A DNA stretch of 64,000 nt from Isoetes taiwanensis (lineage: Eukaryota; Streptophyta; Lycopodiopsida; Isoetales; Isoetaceae), in NCBI GenBank assembly GCA_021234155.1, contig JAJEKV010000131.1, forward strand, positions 1,411,288 through 1,475,287. Direction: 5' to 3'. The translations under genes and the position numbers were made by a program. Below, piece after piece: positions 21,891-33,929 of the stretch (position 1 is its first letter; every line of letters begins with the position of its first letter). Under the pieces are notes generated by a model. It was not told the origin of the DNA and did not search any database. It was given only the letters and a program-made list of their open reading frames with translations.

Positions 21891-24299
21891 TACACACATC
21901 ACTATTAAGGTGCTCGCTTGCAGGTGAATATGATGAGTGTGGGGCATGGTATGGTGCATGGTTTGGTGTGGTATACACATCCTAACAGTTTAGTGTTCAT
22001 TTCATGCGGATGCTATTGTTCAAGAGGTTTACGGACCAACATCCGAAAATTAAGATTAAATCTTGAGCTTTTGAGAAGCTAAAACCCTGGTTTGTTGTGA
22101 AATTGAAGGACTTCAATAGTTGCTGTTGCATTCATCACGTGAGGATGCAAATGCTAGTGGATGGACTCAATGGGATGAGAACCAAACATCCGAAGAATTG
22201 CACTTGCACCTGCGATGTTTGTAGATCACATGAACTTGGTCAATCAGGCACACCAGCATAAAATTGCAAGTACAGGAAGCTTGTGGAGATCTATATTGTG
22301 TCCAAAGAGTGAATTAGATGAGTTTCACAAGAAGGCGTGCATCCTTGGAAATTGTGAGCTGTGTGGAATCAAGAAGTTTCAGACCTGTCCCATGGAAGGA
22401 AGTGGCAGTAGGAAAGTGAAATGGGAGTACATTGACTATGAAAAGATAACGCCTCGAAGATTACGTAGGAGATCCGACTCATCGAGACAATGAGACGCCG
22501 ACCCAAGGAGCTAAAAGATAAACCGAAAGAGCGTCTAAAAATCTTTCCAATCGCATAATTTCAGGTACCAATGGCGAGCAAAAGCAGTTTAAGGAGCTTC
22601 CGGAGAATCTCCCAGCAGATGCATGTCTCGGGCAGTGGATTTTGCGAGAACTATACATTCAAGGAACAAGAGGAGGTGCAATCGATGCGCTGGGTCAATA
22701 ACCAGATTACCATTTTGGTTCAAATAACATATCAGTATGACTCAGTGGCAGATGAGATTATCAAGGAAACACATTACTATGTATCAAATGATAGGGAACC
22801 GCGATACTTTGTTGGGTGCAACACCGCTTCATGAAGCACCACAAATATCCGGAGCGAGAAAGGAAGGGTTCCAAAGAGACATTATGTGTTTTCAGATGGT
22901 GCAGCATCTCAATTCAAGGCTTCTAGACCATTTTACTTTGTGGCTAGGTACACAAACGACACTGATGTCTATATGATGTGGAATTTTTTTGGTTCTAACC
23001 ACGGGAAAGGTGAACACGATGGCAAAGTTTCCGAGTTGAAGAGATGGTTAAGACAACTGCAATTAAAATACAGCAGCATAAAATTGGGTAATGCTCATGA
23101 AGTGGTAGAAGTTGCCGAAGAGATGTTTACTTGTGGAACATCCGAGTGGATGAACACATCTGAAACCAGTAAGAGGAAGAATATAAAAAGGTTCTTTTGG
23201 GAAGTCAAGGTGGAGGATATAGATAGAAAGAAAGCATGGGGTGCAGAAAGGATTTTGGACACTAGGCAGATCCATTGTGTACATGCATTCAATCCACGAA
23301 TCTCCATTGCGGTTTACTCCGAGGAACTTTCATGCTTCTCGCAGCTCTTGCTTGGATGGCATGTGGGGCAATTGTGTGAACAAGCACTACGTTGATGATT
23401 GGAAACTTCAAGTTATTGTACCATCCTCCAATGTGCATCTTGACATTGAGGACCAAAATCCAGCAGGGTCCCTTGTTCTCCTCAATCCCACGATGTTAGC
23501 GAGAGGCACTTAGAGTTGGTGATAATTTTGCTTTGTTGTTGCTCGAAGGGAATGATGAGGGTTCTGAATTTTGGATTTTTCCGATGTGCACAAAACCAAA
23601 ATGGATAGTGGAGAAAAAGACTTCCAACTCAATGGAACATGGTACCTACGCCGGTGATAGTGTCATAGAAGGTATGTATTACAAGAAGGGCTTAAGATCA
23701 ACCGTCGGCTATGATCTTTGCAGTAAAGGCGCCTTAGGCATAGTATTCACAACACGGATCTGTGCAATCGGACTTCACATGCCACCAACTAAGCGTCAAA
23801 AGCGAGTTTGTATATAGGTCGGATCCTTTAGATGAGGAGAAAATTTTCGAAATTTACCCAAGTTCTTTCGATGATGATGAAATGTAAAACCATTACGTAG
23901 TTTTGGAACTCATGTGAAGTTTTTTGCTTCAACCGGTGAAAATGAGTTTGTTTTGATTTCTTTTGAAGATTTGAATTCTTCTGAAACACTTGATTCCTTT
24001 GTTTGTGAGATGAATTGAATATGAATTTTCATTGAAATGAATCGAGGTTACAATAACAATTATGTACATAAGAAAGATATACAGTGATTTAAGTACGAGG
24101 TGACTCATGCACCTACATACTTCCCAATACATATGTTCCTCCTCGCCCAGCTTTTGTTGCTTCTAATCTTAAAACTTCAAGCATGAACACTCTAACATCA
24201 ACTAGATCCTGGTCTGAAATGTCCACAGCCTGCAGTTAACCACACTTTGTCAATAACAGAGTTTGGTTTGTCTGCTGCATTTAAGTTGACTTACTAGAT

Positions 24300-25078
24300 C
24301 AGGCAACAATATATTCACTCCTTTTAAGTACCCCCTCACAAATTTGTGCATAAACGAACATAATGCGAGGAATACATGAATGACCATCGGTTTGAAGAGG
24401 CGTTACGGAAATTTTCACAACATCCGAGGTTGTAAAGCTGAAATTATTATGTCAAGCAATTCCAGGAACCTGCACTCAAAGTTTGTTGTCATTGTGCCAC
24501 AACAGCAAAATGCAATGAGCAAGCACTAACCTCTCAATATGTCTGCTTCTGCCATGCAAGCCCGAGCTATCAAAGTGATATATCCCTGGTTTATATCTCT
24601 GTGCGAGACACGCGTGGCTTACAATCAGAAAACAGGTCCAGTGATGTCCATCACAAGCAGGCAAAAACATGTACTGGCACTTATCCAGATTCACATGTTT
24701 CCTTATTGTTTTGTAACTATTTGTGTCCTTGGACAATGTCGAGTGAAAAAGAGGGTCAAAGAAATGAAAGGGATGGCTCATTCCTTGGAGAATCAAGTAG
24801 TATTCCATGTATCTGCAAACATATGCATATCATCTGGCACAATCCTGATGATCACAAATCAGATGAAAGTATCACCTTGAGAAGAGGAGGATCAATTGAT
24901 CATTGAACCACTGCGTATCAGCTTCCAAAATTTTGATGTCGGTGGAGTTAATCACGACAGTTTCAGTTCCACTCAGCACCACTTCCAGATGTGTATTTGG
25001 CTTTAGATAGTCAGGGACTGCCGAAGCTCTATCATCTCTAGTTCTAAACACACACGAGAACATTTGCTCACAATCCAT
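24300..25078 (-). CDS. Ulp1-type (C48) cysteine protease, several exons, probably damaged
   Basis: Ulp1/SENP proteases cut SUMO-like modifiers with a His-Asp-(Gln)-Cys catalytic set. Exon 1 (25078-24876) contains DIKILEADTQWFNDQLI, the usual N-terminal motif of the fold. It ends CAAG/GTGAT, and a 63-bp intron (24813-24875) ends TTTGCAG. Exon 2 reads PACDGHHWTCFLI (catalytic His, about 24650) and IYHFDSSGLHGRSRH (catalytic Asp, about 24570). After a second intron comes TPLQTDGHSCIPRIMFVYAQ, with the oxyanion Gln and catalytic Cys (codon about 24374-24376). Plant MULEs and other transposons often carry such domains, so it is likely a transposon passenger. A stop at 24476 lies very near the second exon end; whether splicing removes it is uncertain. 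Confidence 0.65.
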
Positions 25079-25162
25079 TCAAATATTTTAAATTGAAAAA
25101 GTACAACACATATCATAGAAATTTTTTTTACTTATATTGACTTTCAAAGAGTTTTACAAGAT

Positions 25163-25894
25163 TCATTTATGAAAATACTTGTCGAGCATTTTCATGCAGT
25201 TGCGTGACTCTTCAGAATCCCACATGTTCCACATTTGATGTTCCTTCACATAAGCTGGCACACTTTCTGCAGCCAGAAGTCCCTCCAGCCATGGTTTGAG
25301 TTGCTCCAAAAGGAAATTGGAATCCAACCTGTCGGGAGCAAAACTATTTGGACATATCATTGTGTTCGGCTGGTTGGCAGAACCCTTATATCTGCTGTCA
25401 TCTATCAACAATGTGTTTGTCACCTGGTATCTCCAAAATTTCTGGTACACTTTGGACAGATCCTTAAGGAAAATTGGCTTATTAACCACTTTTAATTTTG
25501 TGTTGGTGCAGTCATCCTGATTCCAAATAAAAAGAAATCTGCCCTTATATTCCTGCAGCAACTTTCTCGTCAACAAGTCAACATTACTCTTAGCCATGCT
25601 GGACCACAATGCAATCTCAAATTTTGAAAAACACCATTCTAAGAACTCCTGAAATCCAGGCCTGGAAACTGCGAACTTTTGATGGTTCAATTTCTGGATG
25701 GTCACTTCTGGCTCGGCCGATGCAGGGATCCTCTCTTTCAAGTCATAAAACTTGCCTAAAACCCCATTAAAATCCAGAACAAGGAGAATTTCAGTTAACC
25801 TCTTGGTTTTTGTTGGTTGAGGTTGTATTGGACTCGTTAGCGATCGCATCTTGTCCGAGGATCCGGGGGTTTCTTTGTCAACTTCATCACACAC
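25163..25894 (-). CDS. FCP1/SCP-like HAD phosphatase domain protein
   Basis: An uninterrupted 243-residue frame with the FCP1 homology domain of HAD phosphatases, the type that dephosphorylates proteins such as the RNA polymerase II tail. Motif I is LLVLDFNGVLG (residues about 36-46): the nucleophile Asp is present but the second Asp is Asn, as in many plant relatives with DLNG. Motif II-like IALWSSMAKSNVD is at about 92-104, the conserved Lys region PIFLKDLSKV at about 140-149, and motif III NTLLIDDSRYKGSANQPN at about 160-177. The C-terminal helix region (LEGLLAAESVPAYVKEH) matches plant homologues. Start taken as the first Met; a short upstream frame (about 26060-25940, ATATGSHDEEIPSASDLGG) may be an earlier exon. 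Divergent from the Ulp1 gene by strand order but only about 85 bp away. Intact, so recently functional or captured. Confidence 0.8.
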   Translation of the reverse strand: MCDEVDKETPGSSDKMRSLTSPIQPQPTKTKRLTEILLVLDFNGVLGKFYDLKERIPASAEPEVTIQKLNHQKFAVSRPGFQEFLEWCFSKFEIALWSSMAKSNVDLLTRKLLQEYKGRFLFIWNQDDCTNTKLKVVNKPIFLKDLSKVYQKFWRYQVTNTLLIDDSRYKGSANQPNTMICPNSFAPDRLDSNFLLEQLKPWLEGLLAAESVPAYVKEHQMWNMWDSEESRNCMKMLDKYFHK

Positions 25895-26099
25895 ATCGCA
25901 TTTGGCTCATATTCACACCAAAACTTTTTACGGTGAAGGACCCGTCTGAGAATGAATCTCAAGGGAATTAATTTTCCCCCCTAAATCAGATGCACTAGGA
26001 ATCTCTTCGTCATGGCTTCCAGTTGCAGTAGCATTTATCTCTGCAACATAATTGAAATGAGGAAGACCACAGAAAAATACAAAAAAATAAATCATGTAT

Positions 26100-26990
26100 G
26101 TGGCATCGGTACTTACTTGATACGACTACGATTCGATTGACTATCAAATTTCATTTTGGAGTCTCCATGCCGTCGGCAAATAGGATTGACTTTGGAGTAT
26201 CAAATGGGGTGAATTCTAGGTACAACCGGAGGTATCTTGCGATCTCATAGCCCGGTCGGCGTGGATAACTATTGGATATCCTTGGTCTCAAATTTACGCA
26301 ATTCTGCAAACACTAAGTCGATGACCTGCGGACAACATCGGTAAACATTAGTTAAGGCACTTGTTTGCGGCGAATCTATATTGTTTGCAAAAGAGACAAA
26401 CAAAAGAGACTAAGCCGGCCGGGATGGAAGAGATCACACCCGACCCCAATTTTGGACCACAGCTTGTTTTTTACTTGTACCAAGTGTTGTTTTATGCCAA
26501 AACAACACAAAATGGTCCCAAAAGTCCACGTGGCCCGCTTATCCGGATTTGCACAAAGAGACATGTGGTTTTGGCGGAAAATTTCCATTATGGTTTTTGG
26601 CGAAAAAATCCGCAGCGTAGAAAAAATTAACATAGTTTTGTGAATTTTTGTCAACGTGTACTTTTCGCCGATGTTGTTTTTGTGGAACCATGCGTTGTTT
26701 ATCTTTAAAATCGCCGCGCATAGGTTTTAAATTTTACTACACCCTGAAAATTAAATTACAACACTAGAAATAAAGGACTACAAAGAAAAGAACACGTAGG
26801 AAATAGAAATATGATGTTTTCAAGTGTTCTTTTCCTCAATAACGACACGTCGTTTCAAGTGTTGTTTTTTGCAAAATTAAAAAATCACGCGCATGGCCTT
26901 TTTTTTATTTTATGAAACACTACATATGTTATTGAAATTTAGCTATTGTTTTCCTAAAATAAGGACATGTAAAAAAATAATATTATAACA
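26100..26990. other. No supported gene
   Basis: AT-rich sequence between the phosphatase and a repeat array. Overlapping frames at 26361-26721 on both strands have no recognisable motif. Confidence 0.5.
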
Positions 26991-27430
26991 TGTAGAAAAA
27001 GCGTAAATTTCTAATGTGGTTATTTAACTAATGAGATATTGACCGCGTGGCATACTTTTTAAATAATAAAACATTATTCTAGCTAATCAAATATGGACAC
27101 ATGGCATACTTTTTAAATAATAAAGCATTATTACTACTACGTGGAAAAATAAAGTATTGTTTATAATATATCTTCTAACAAATCAAATGTTGACACGTGG
27201 CACACATTAAAAAAAAAAAAATATTATAGACCACAATTTAAAAGTTAATATATTATGATTTAAAAGCTAATATGCATTTTAGCAAATAGAATATTAACAC
27301 GTGGCATACTTTCAAAATTAAAATGCACCATTACAACGCATAGAAAAAAACACATTTCTAATATATCCCCTATCCTAGCTATCCTAGCTAATGATATATT
27401 AACACGTGGCATACATTGTAAATAAATGTG
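26990..27430 (+). repeat. Degenerate tandem array with CACGTGGCATAC words
   Basis: Six or so diverged units each containing TAGCTAAT or similar, then ATATTGACACGTGGCATAC and AAATAATAAA (for example near 27050, 27105, 27195, 27300 and 27400). The spacing is irregular, 55-105 bp. No coding potential. Confidence 0.6.
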
Positions 27431-29900
27431 CGGCTCCATTTATTAAACATTGGTTATTGCAAAAGCGCAGTTTATTAAACATTGGTTATTGCAGGTTTGC
27501 AAGAATAGGCCACTAAAACTACAGAAATCATGAAGGCTCATTTTAGAACAACTCGATCCATGTTATTGATTCATCAAAGATAAACAAATGGCTACAAATG
27601 ATTCATCAAAGATAAACAAGAATATTTAATAATAGAATGGCAGAATAGCTTGTTTGGGCTCTTGAAGACCCTTTACCTATATAATTTTGCCACAAGGAAA
27701 CCCTTGCTTTCTTTTTTCAGTTTAACAAGCTTCATAATAGAGATCCATCTGCTATAATAGAGATCCATCTGCTACAACAACATGATTGATTGGGCACATA
27801 CCATCATCATATTTTAAATCCACTACTACCTTATTCGAAATCTTATACGAAATGTGTTTGCTTCATGAAGCTTCTATCATTGCCTTGAAACCTAGTTTCA
27901 AAATATTATCCCAACCGCACATCCGGAGAGGGTTTTATTGCCATAGCCGCGAGAATGTATCACGATTTTCGGCTTCCATATGCGAGATCGGAAAATTTAT
28001 ATGTTTGATAACTAAAGCCACAAAAGCCATATTTGAAGCCACCGCCATTCGTCACAATAGAACAAATCGACCATCCGCCAAGAAAATTCGGCCATGCCAA
28101 GTTAGAACAATTATTTTTGTATCAGTTGTTGTTAGATGAGTTTTTCGGCCAAACTGGTCATAGAAAGATCTTGCAAGCCGAGGATCCGATCCGTCTTTGC
28201 TCTTTAGAGGGCCGCTCAGCGCCACAACGACTATCACAATCCCTCGTTTCAAATAAATAGCAAGATCTTGTGATTGATTTGAAACAAAAAAAATCAAAAA
28301 GCAACAAGAAAGGTAGAATCGAGGGGAAGAGCTACCCGGATGCTACGGCCATAATCGGAGAAAAGTCCAGCGCCCGGCGCCACTACGATTCTTTGGAAGC
28401 GCCATCGCCATAGCCATGCGCGGCCATAGCCATAGCGGGTCACGAAGTCCAAATGGCGCCATCATGCATAGCCATGCGAAGGCGATGACAGTTTCTTCAA
28501 AATTGTAGTTGCAGAGGCAAAAACTAGGTAAAGGGGCACAAAAAGCACAAAACTTAGGCGGAAAATTACAAGGGTTAAATGTGCCTTTACTCTAAGCCAA
28601 TAAGATTAAAAGGAGAGGGATCAAGATCTGTGGACGTTGATCTCGGTTGCCTTTAATCTCACCACATTAATTATCGAGCCAATAAAATCATAGGATGTGG
28701 ATCAAGATCCTTGCCGCTCATCTTTACCGCTTGAATAAATGACAAATTACTATGCATGTATAAAAATAAGTTGTTTTTCATCCTAAGGAAAATATAGCCC
28801 CTATTAGTATTTTTTATTTTTTATTTTTTTTCCTAGACATTCTAACTCCAACTCTCCATTTAGCTATAATGTACTTGTTGAATTCAAATGTTGCTCACGC
28901 GGAATGGCCATGTCGTCATGGGCATTCCCATGCTTACACTCTCAAGGGATGAAAATAATCATTTTGGTTTTGGTGATTACATCGCATGGTATTCCTTTTC
29001 GTGCCGTTTTTGCTCAAATCTTTGAGCATGAATATCTCGGTCGATTGAGCTCGGTTGGTTCGGATGACTTGTATGAGGGTTCTAATAAGATGGATTAGAG
29101 GAGGAGGTCATCCATGCAAACCAAAACCTGCTCGAGTGCCTATGGATTCATTCGGAGGGTAAGAAATTTCCCTCAAAGTCGAATTACTGTGTTCTTTGCA
29201 TAGTTTGGGCAAAATGATTCCATCGGACGAATTTCTTAATTGGTGATTCCACCGGAAGGAATACCATCTTGAAAGAATCATCAAAACTAGGGTACGCATT
29301 ATTTTCACCCATTTTTCAATAGTTGAATTCCATCCACAAGGAGTTAAGAATCCCCCAATTGCTCTATCCCTTAGGACTTCGAGTTTCTTAAGTCATGTAA
29401 TGGAACGAAATTCCATTTCCCCTGTTTTGATTCACATGGACGACTCGTGAAGGGAGTTGTTAAATTTCTTGAGTTGTTGAATCTCGTGAGTCCAAATTGA
29501 GAGCTTCTAACTTCTGTGACACTTGAACAAACTAGGAGGAAAGGAAATGAATATGAGAAGGTTATATGCATGTCCAATAATACGGCCATATATAATACAA
29601 GGTAAACTTGTGGGCCATGATATGATCAATCCTTGGTCCTTTGTACTTCTAAAACGATTCTCCTGGATAACCCTTGAAACATTGTTTATAAAGTCGGCCT
29701 ACAAACCCATAGGAAATAAATGCTAGAGGTATAATGGGATCTTGATGTCGTTACACTTTGCAATACAAGCAAAGAGCATGGAAAAGATGATGTGACCCTC
29801 CAATTGGTGACATGGCATGCTAAGTAAGCAAGGTCAAGTTTTGACTAGGCCACTAATGAAACGATGTACATCTTTGGTTTTTCGTGGGGTGACGTTGGCA
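27430..29900. other. No supported gene; short duplications only
   Basis: It contains small direct repeats (GATTCATCAAAGATAAACAA at about 27569 and 27600; ATAGAGATCCATCTGCTA twice at 27737-27775). Frames at 27786-28297 and 28904-29726 have no recognisable domain. A CAT-AGCCAT-rich stretch lies near 28410-28480. Confidence 0.5.
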
Positions 29901-29924
29901 AATTTGGGTGACATGGCGTGTGGG

Positions 29925-31700
29925 CTCCAACATGCCAGGTGGCCCAAACATGCCACCTAGGCTCAAATATGCCACCTTGTCTCTAACACGCCAAGGTGGC
30001 TCAACCATTCCCACGTGGCATCCAACATGCCAATATGGCTCAAACATGCCATTTAGGATCCAACATGCCAAGGTGGCTCAAACATGCCACCTAGGCTCCA
30101 ATACAACCGGCTCCAATACGCCGGGCAAGGCTCCAACATGCCAAGGTGGCTCAACCAACTCTGCGTGGGCTCCAACATGCCACTTGAGGCTCAACATGCC
30201 AAGGAGGCTCAATCCAACATGCCAAGGTGGCTCAACCATGCCATGTGGGCTCCAGCGTGCCAAAGGTGACTCAAACACACCACCTAGGCTCCAACATGCC
30301 AAGGTGGCTCAAACATACCACTACGCCTCCATGCCACATGCCAAGGTGAACCCAACATGCCGTGGCTCAAGCATGCCACCCACCCAGAAGCCAACCCTGG
30401 CATGTTGGAGCCTCATGTGGCATGTTGGAGCTCACGGGCATGTTGGAGCCTGTGTGGCATGTTGAAGCCTAGGTGGCATGCTGGGTGGCATGTTGGAGCC
30501 CACGGACATCTTTGAGCGTAGGTGGGTATGTTGGAGCCTAGGTGGCATGTTGGAGCCACCTTGGCATGTTGGAGCCTAGGTGGCATGTTGGAGCCACCTT
30601 GACATGTTGGAGCCTAGGAGGCATGTTAGAGCTCACGTGGGGTATGTTGGAGCTCGCGGTGGCATGCTAGGGTCGCATGTTGGAGCCCATGTGGCATGTT
30701 GGGCGTGGGTGGCATGTTGGAGCCTAGGTGGCATGTGGGAGCTCACGTGGCATATTGGAGCCGGGTGGCATGTTGGAGCCTAGGTGGCATGCTAGGTGGC
30801 ATATTGGAGCCTAGGTGGCACGTTGGAGCCAACTTGGCATGTTGGAGCCTATGTGGCATGTTGGAGCTCACGTGGCATGTTGGAGCCCGTGTGGCATGTT
30901 GGAGCCTAGGTGGCATGCTAGGTGGCATGTTGGAGCCCCGTGGCATGCTGGGCGTGGGAGGTGGCATGTTGGAGCCTAGGGTGCATGTTGGAGCCACCTT
31001 GGCATGTTGGAGCCTAGGTGGCATGTTGGAGCCACCTTGACATGTTGGAGCCTAGGTGGCATGTTAGAGCACACGTGGCATGTTGGAGCCTGGTGGCATG
31101 CTAGGGTCCATGTTGGAGCCCATGTGGCATGTTGGGCCTGGGTGGCATGTTGGAGCCTAGGTGGCATGTGGGAGCTCACGTGGCATATTGGAGCCCGGCA
31201 TGGCATGCTAGGTGGCATGTTGGAGCCTACGTGGCATGTTGGGCGTGGGCGTGGCATGTTGGAGCCTAGGTGGCATGTGGGAGCCACCGTGGCATGTTGG
31301 AGCCTAGTTGGCATGTTGGAGCCTACGTGGCATGTTGAAGTAGGTGGCATATTTGAGCCACCTTGGCATGCTTGAGCCTAGGTGGCACGTTGGAGCCCAC
31401 GTGGCATATTGGAGTGTAGGTGGCATGTTGGAGCCTACGTGGCATGTTGGAGCTGATGGTGGCATATTTGAGCCACCTTGGCACGCTTGAGCCTAGGTGG
31501 CATGTTGGAGCCACCTTGGCATGTTGGAGCCTAGGTGGCATGTTGGAGCCTAGGTGGCACGTTGGAGCCTAGGTGGCATGCTAGAGCTCACGAGGCATGT
31601 TGGAGCCCATGTGGCATGTTGGAGCCTACGTGGCATGTTGGAGCGTACGTGGCATGTTGGAGCCTATGTGGCATGTTGGAGCTCACATGGCATGTTAGAG
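29925..31700. repeat. Large minisatellite (about 19-bp unit) with an internal polarity switch
   Basis: Dozens of copies of a unit like GGTGGCATGTTGGAGCCTA. From 29925 to about 30395 the units run in the reverse orientation (CCAACATGCCAAGGTGGC); from about 30405 to 31700 they run forward. The two blocks can fold on each other. Two more units occur at 34110-34155, past the foldback element. Long frames rich in Trp/Cys/Met or Pro/His across it are repeat read-through. Confidence 0.95.
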
Positions 31701-33798
31701 GCCGGACCGAGGAGGCGGACATCACAAAGGTTCTGCGGCGGGCTTTCCTACAAGTGCTCCTCCTGTGAGGGCAAATGCCAATGCTTCCTTCCTTGAGCTC
31801 CTGGTTTCCCATCCGACCGTTGAATCCACTCTTTAAGTAACCTGCTTCAAGCAGGTTCAAAAAAATTCAAGATCTGTCCGGGAGAACATATCAAACCGCA
31901 AAGTGTTTTGCAGTCGACCATGTAGAAAGCCACGTGCTTTGTCGTTCGGGCAGTACAAAGGCTCCGGAATGGAGATTTGATTTCGCCATATCGTCCGAAA
32001 CAGCGAAATTACCCTAGGGACCAAGTTACACGGTCATTTTTTGCAGCAAAAGAAAGACGAACCCTCTACATGGCAGTATTCTGCACCCTCCGCTAAGGCC
32101 AATTCACTACGAACGTGTTGGACATGAGCTACTTTGGCGCTTCATTGAGCAGGGGTGGCCTTCTGCCCACGAAACTTGGCCTCCAGGGTAATGTCAATAT
32201 TTCGAGTCCGTTGGCAGAGTCAGATCACAGTTCCGGAGTGGGAGAGTTGCCCGTCCGTGGCCAGGGACCTTCCAGAGAGGACCTTTGAGTCGAACTGCTT
32301 CTGGAAGGTTTTAGAGCTCCGTCTTCTGGCATCAACGCCCTCCCACTACCTCATGACATTGTGCAAGATCCTGGTCCAATCTGGCTAGGGTATGGCCTCC
32401 AAGACGTAAACCATGTGCCTTGCCAGGTTATTGTAGGGTTTACGTTATGGAGGCCAAAACGTGGTCAGTTGCACTTGGGACCTGGTGTACCTTTTTCGAA
32501 CATGCATGCGGAGCCATGGCAACTGAAATAACATAGTTTGGATCTATTGGCGATCCCGAATTATTCCAAAAGAAATTGCTACTACAAAATGTGTTCTTGA
32601 CTTCTAATTGCGACACTGGGAGGAGGATAAATCCAAACCCCATTTCGTCAGTTTCTATTGCTTCTTGTTTTCAGCTGCAGCTTCTCGACCATGTCTCAAG
32701 TGCAACTGAATAAAACTCGACCTCCATAACGTAAACCCTACAATAACCTAGCAATGCACAGGGTTTACATTTTGGAGGCCAAAACGTGGTCGACTTCTTT
32801 GATAACTAGGTGAACCATTTCTAAACATGCATGGGGAGCCATGAGAACTGAAATAACAGAGTTTCAATCTATTGGCCAACCCGAGTGACCCCAAACAATT
32901 TTGCTACTGCATAAGGCGCTCTACACTTTTAATTGCAAAACTAGGAGGAGAATAAATCCAAACCCCATTCTTGCAGTATTTACTGCCTCGTGTTTTCAAA
33001 AGCATTTTGCTCGACCATGTCCCAAGTGCAGCGGACAAAGCCCGACCTCCATAACGTAAACCCTACAATAACACGGCAAGGCCGCGGGGTTTACATTTTG
33101 GAGGCCATACCCTAGTCGGATGGACCAGGATCTTGCACAATGTCATGAGGTAGTGGGGCGTTAAAGCCGTAATATCGAGCCCTAAAACCTTCCGAAATGG
33201 AGTTCGACCAAAAGGTCCTCTGGAAGGTCCACGGCCACCAGACGGGCAACACTCCCACCCGAACTGTGATCGACTCACGCCAACGGACTTGAAACATCGA
33301 CATTACCACGGAGACCAAGTTTAGGTAGGCAGAAGACCACCCCTGCCCAGAAGCCAAAGTAGCCCATGTCCAAAGACGTTCATAGTGAATTGGCCTTAGA
33401 GGAGGTCTACATGGTCGAATCTTTGCCATGTAGGGGGTTCGTGTTTCTTTTGCTGCAAAAAATGACCATGTAACTTGGTCCCTAGGGTAATTTCGTTGTT
33501 TTGGACGACATGGCGAAGTCAAATCTCCATTCCGGAGCCTTTGTACTGCCCGAACGACAAAGCACGTGGCTTTCTACATGGTCGACTGCAAAACACTTTG
33601 CAGTTTGATATGTTCTCCCAAACAGATCTTGAATTTTTTTGAACCTGCTCGAAGCACGTTACTTGAATGGAGAATTCAACGGTCGGATAGGGAAACTGGG
33701 CTCCGGGGTTTTCTCTCCCGTAGGAGCGCTGGCAGAAAATTGAAGGCTGCCTTGGTAACCTTTCTTTGGTCCGTCTCCTGGATCTGGCCTCTTTTGTC
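31701..33798. mobile_element. Foldback element with about 700-bp inverted arms and a tandem-repeat loop
   Basis: The left arm (about 31701-32450) and right arm (about 33075-33798) are inverted copies of each other. Shared words include CCGACCGTTGAAT, CAAGATCTGT, AAAGTGTTTTGCAGTCGACC, GCACGTGGCTTTCTACATGG, CGGAATGGAGATTTGA and GCAGCAAAAGAAA (in one arm or its complement). The loop (32449-33100) is two tandem copies of an about 326-bp unit, each closed by a small palindrome CGTAAACCCTACAATAAC/GGGTTTAC. No transposase. The long arms suggest a Mutator-like foldback element. Minisatellite sequence lies on both sides. No target duplication was identified. Confidence 0.8.
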
Positions 33799-33929
33799 TG
33801 TTGAGGAAGCTGCATAAAGTCCTTGCCTGGTTCGATTTGGGGAAGGGGGTCAGCACTTTAAATTCTTCAAGATCCTCTATTTTATCCCTTGCTGAACTCC
33901 TCTACCAAAAATTCGAAAGGGTATCATAT

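Larger units (their letters stand above)
19708..23818 (+). pseudogene. Transposase-like gene (RNase H-like, SDGxxxQFK family), frameshifted
   Basis: First segment 19708-20180: a helical N-terminal region (SQRDLGKVLDVHPRNLQKAK, then VSPNTKDVRTRRLE) that ends at a good donor site (CAG/GTTAGT, 20180). After a 1.8-kb intron or insertion the reading resumes at about 22010: FTDQHPKIKIK, EKLKPWFVVKLKDFNSCCC, then CTCTCDVC. The catalytic-like region follows: GFCENYTF (about 22639, where the alternative frame gives the family's DFA), FSDGAASQFK (22889-22918) and NFFGSNHGKGEHDG (22982-23023). The C-terminal region is Cys-rich (SCLDGMWGNC) and ends with YAGDSVIEGMYYKKGLRS. From memory, proteins with DFxENY, SDGxxxQFK and FFxxxHGK motifs occur in animals and algae; I cannot name the superfamily. 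At least four frameshifts, so inactive here. Confidence 0.7.

Noticed and set aside
21155-21980. Long His/Pro/Thr or Trp/Gly/Val reading frames on both strands
   Set aside because: They are read-through of CCA/GTG microsatellite in all frames; no gene-like start, domain or codon pattern.
26361-26721. Overlapping frames on both strands that could be a gene
   Set aside because: No recognisable motif, no splice context, and similar openness on both strands.
29853-31860. Several 60-185 residue frames rich in Cys, Trp, His and Met
   Set aside because: All come from the 19-bp minisatellite, open in several frames on both strands.
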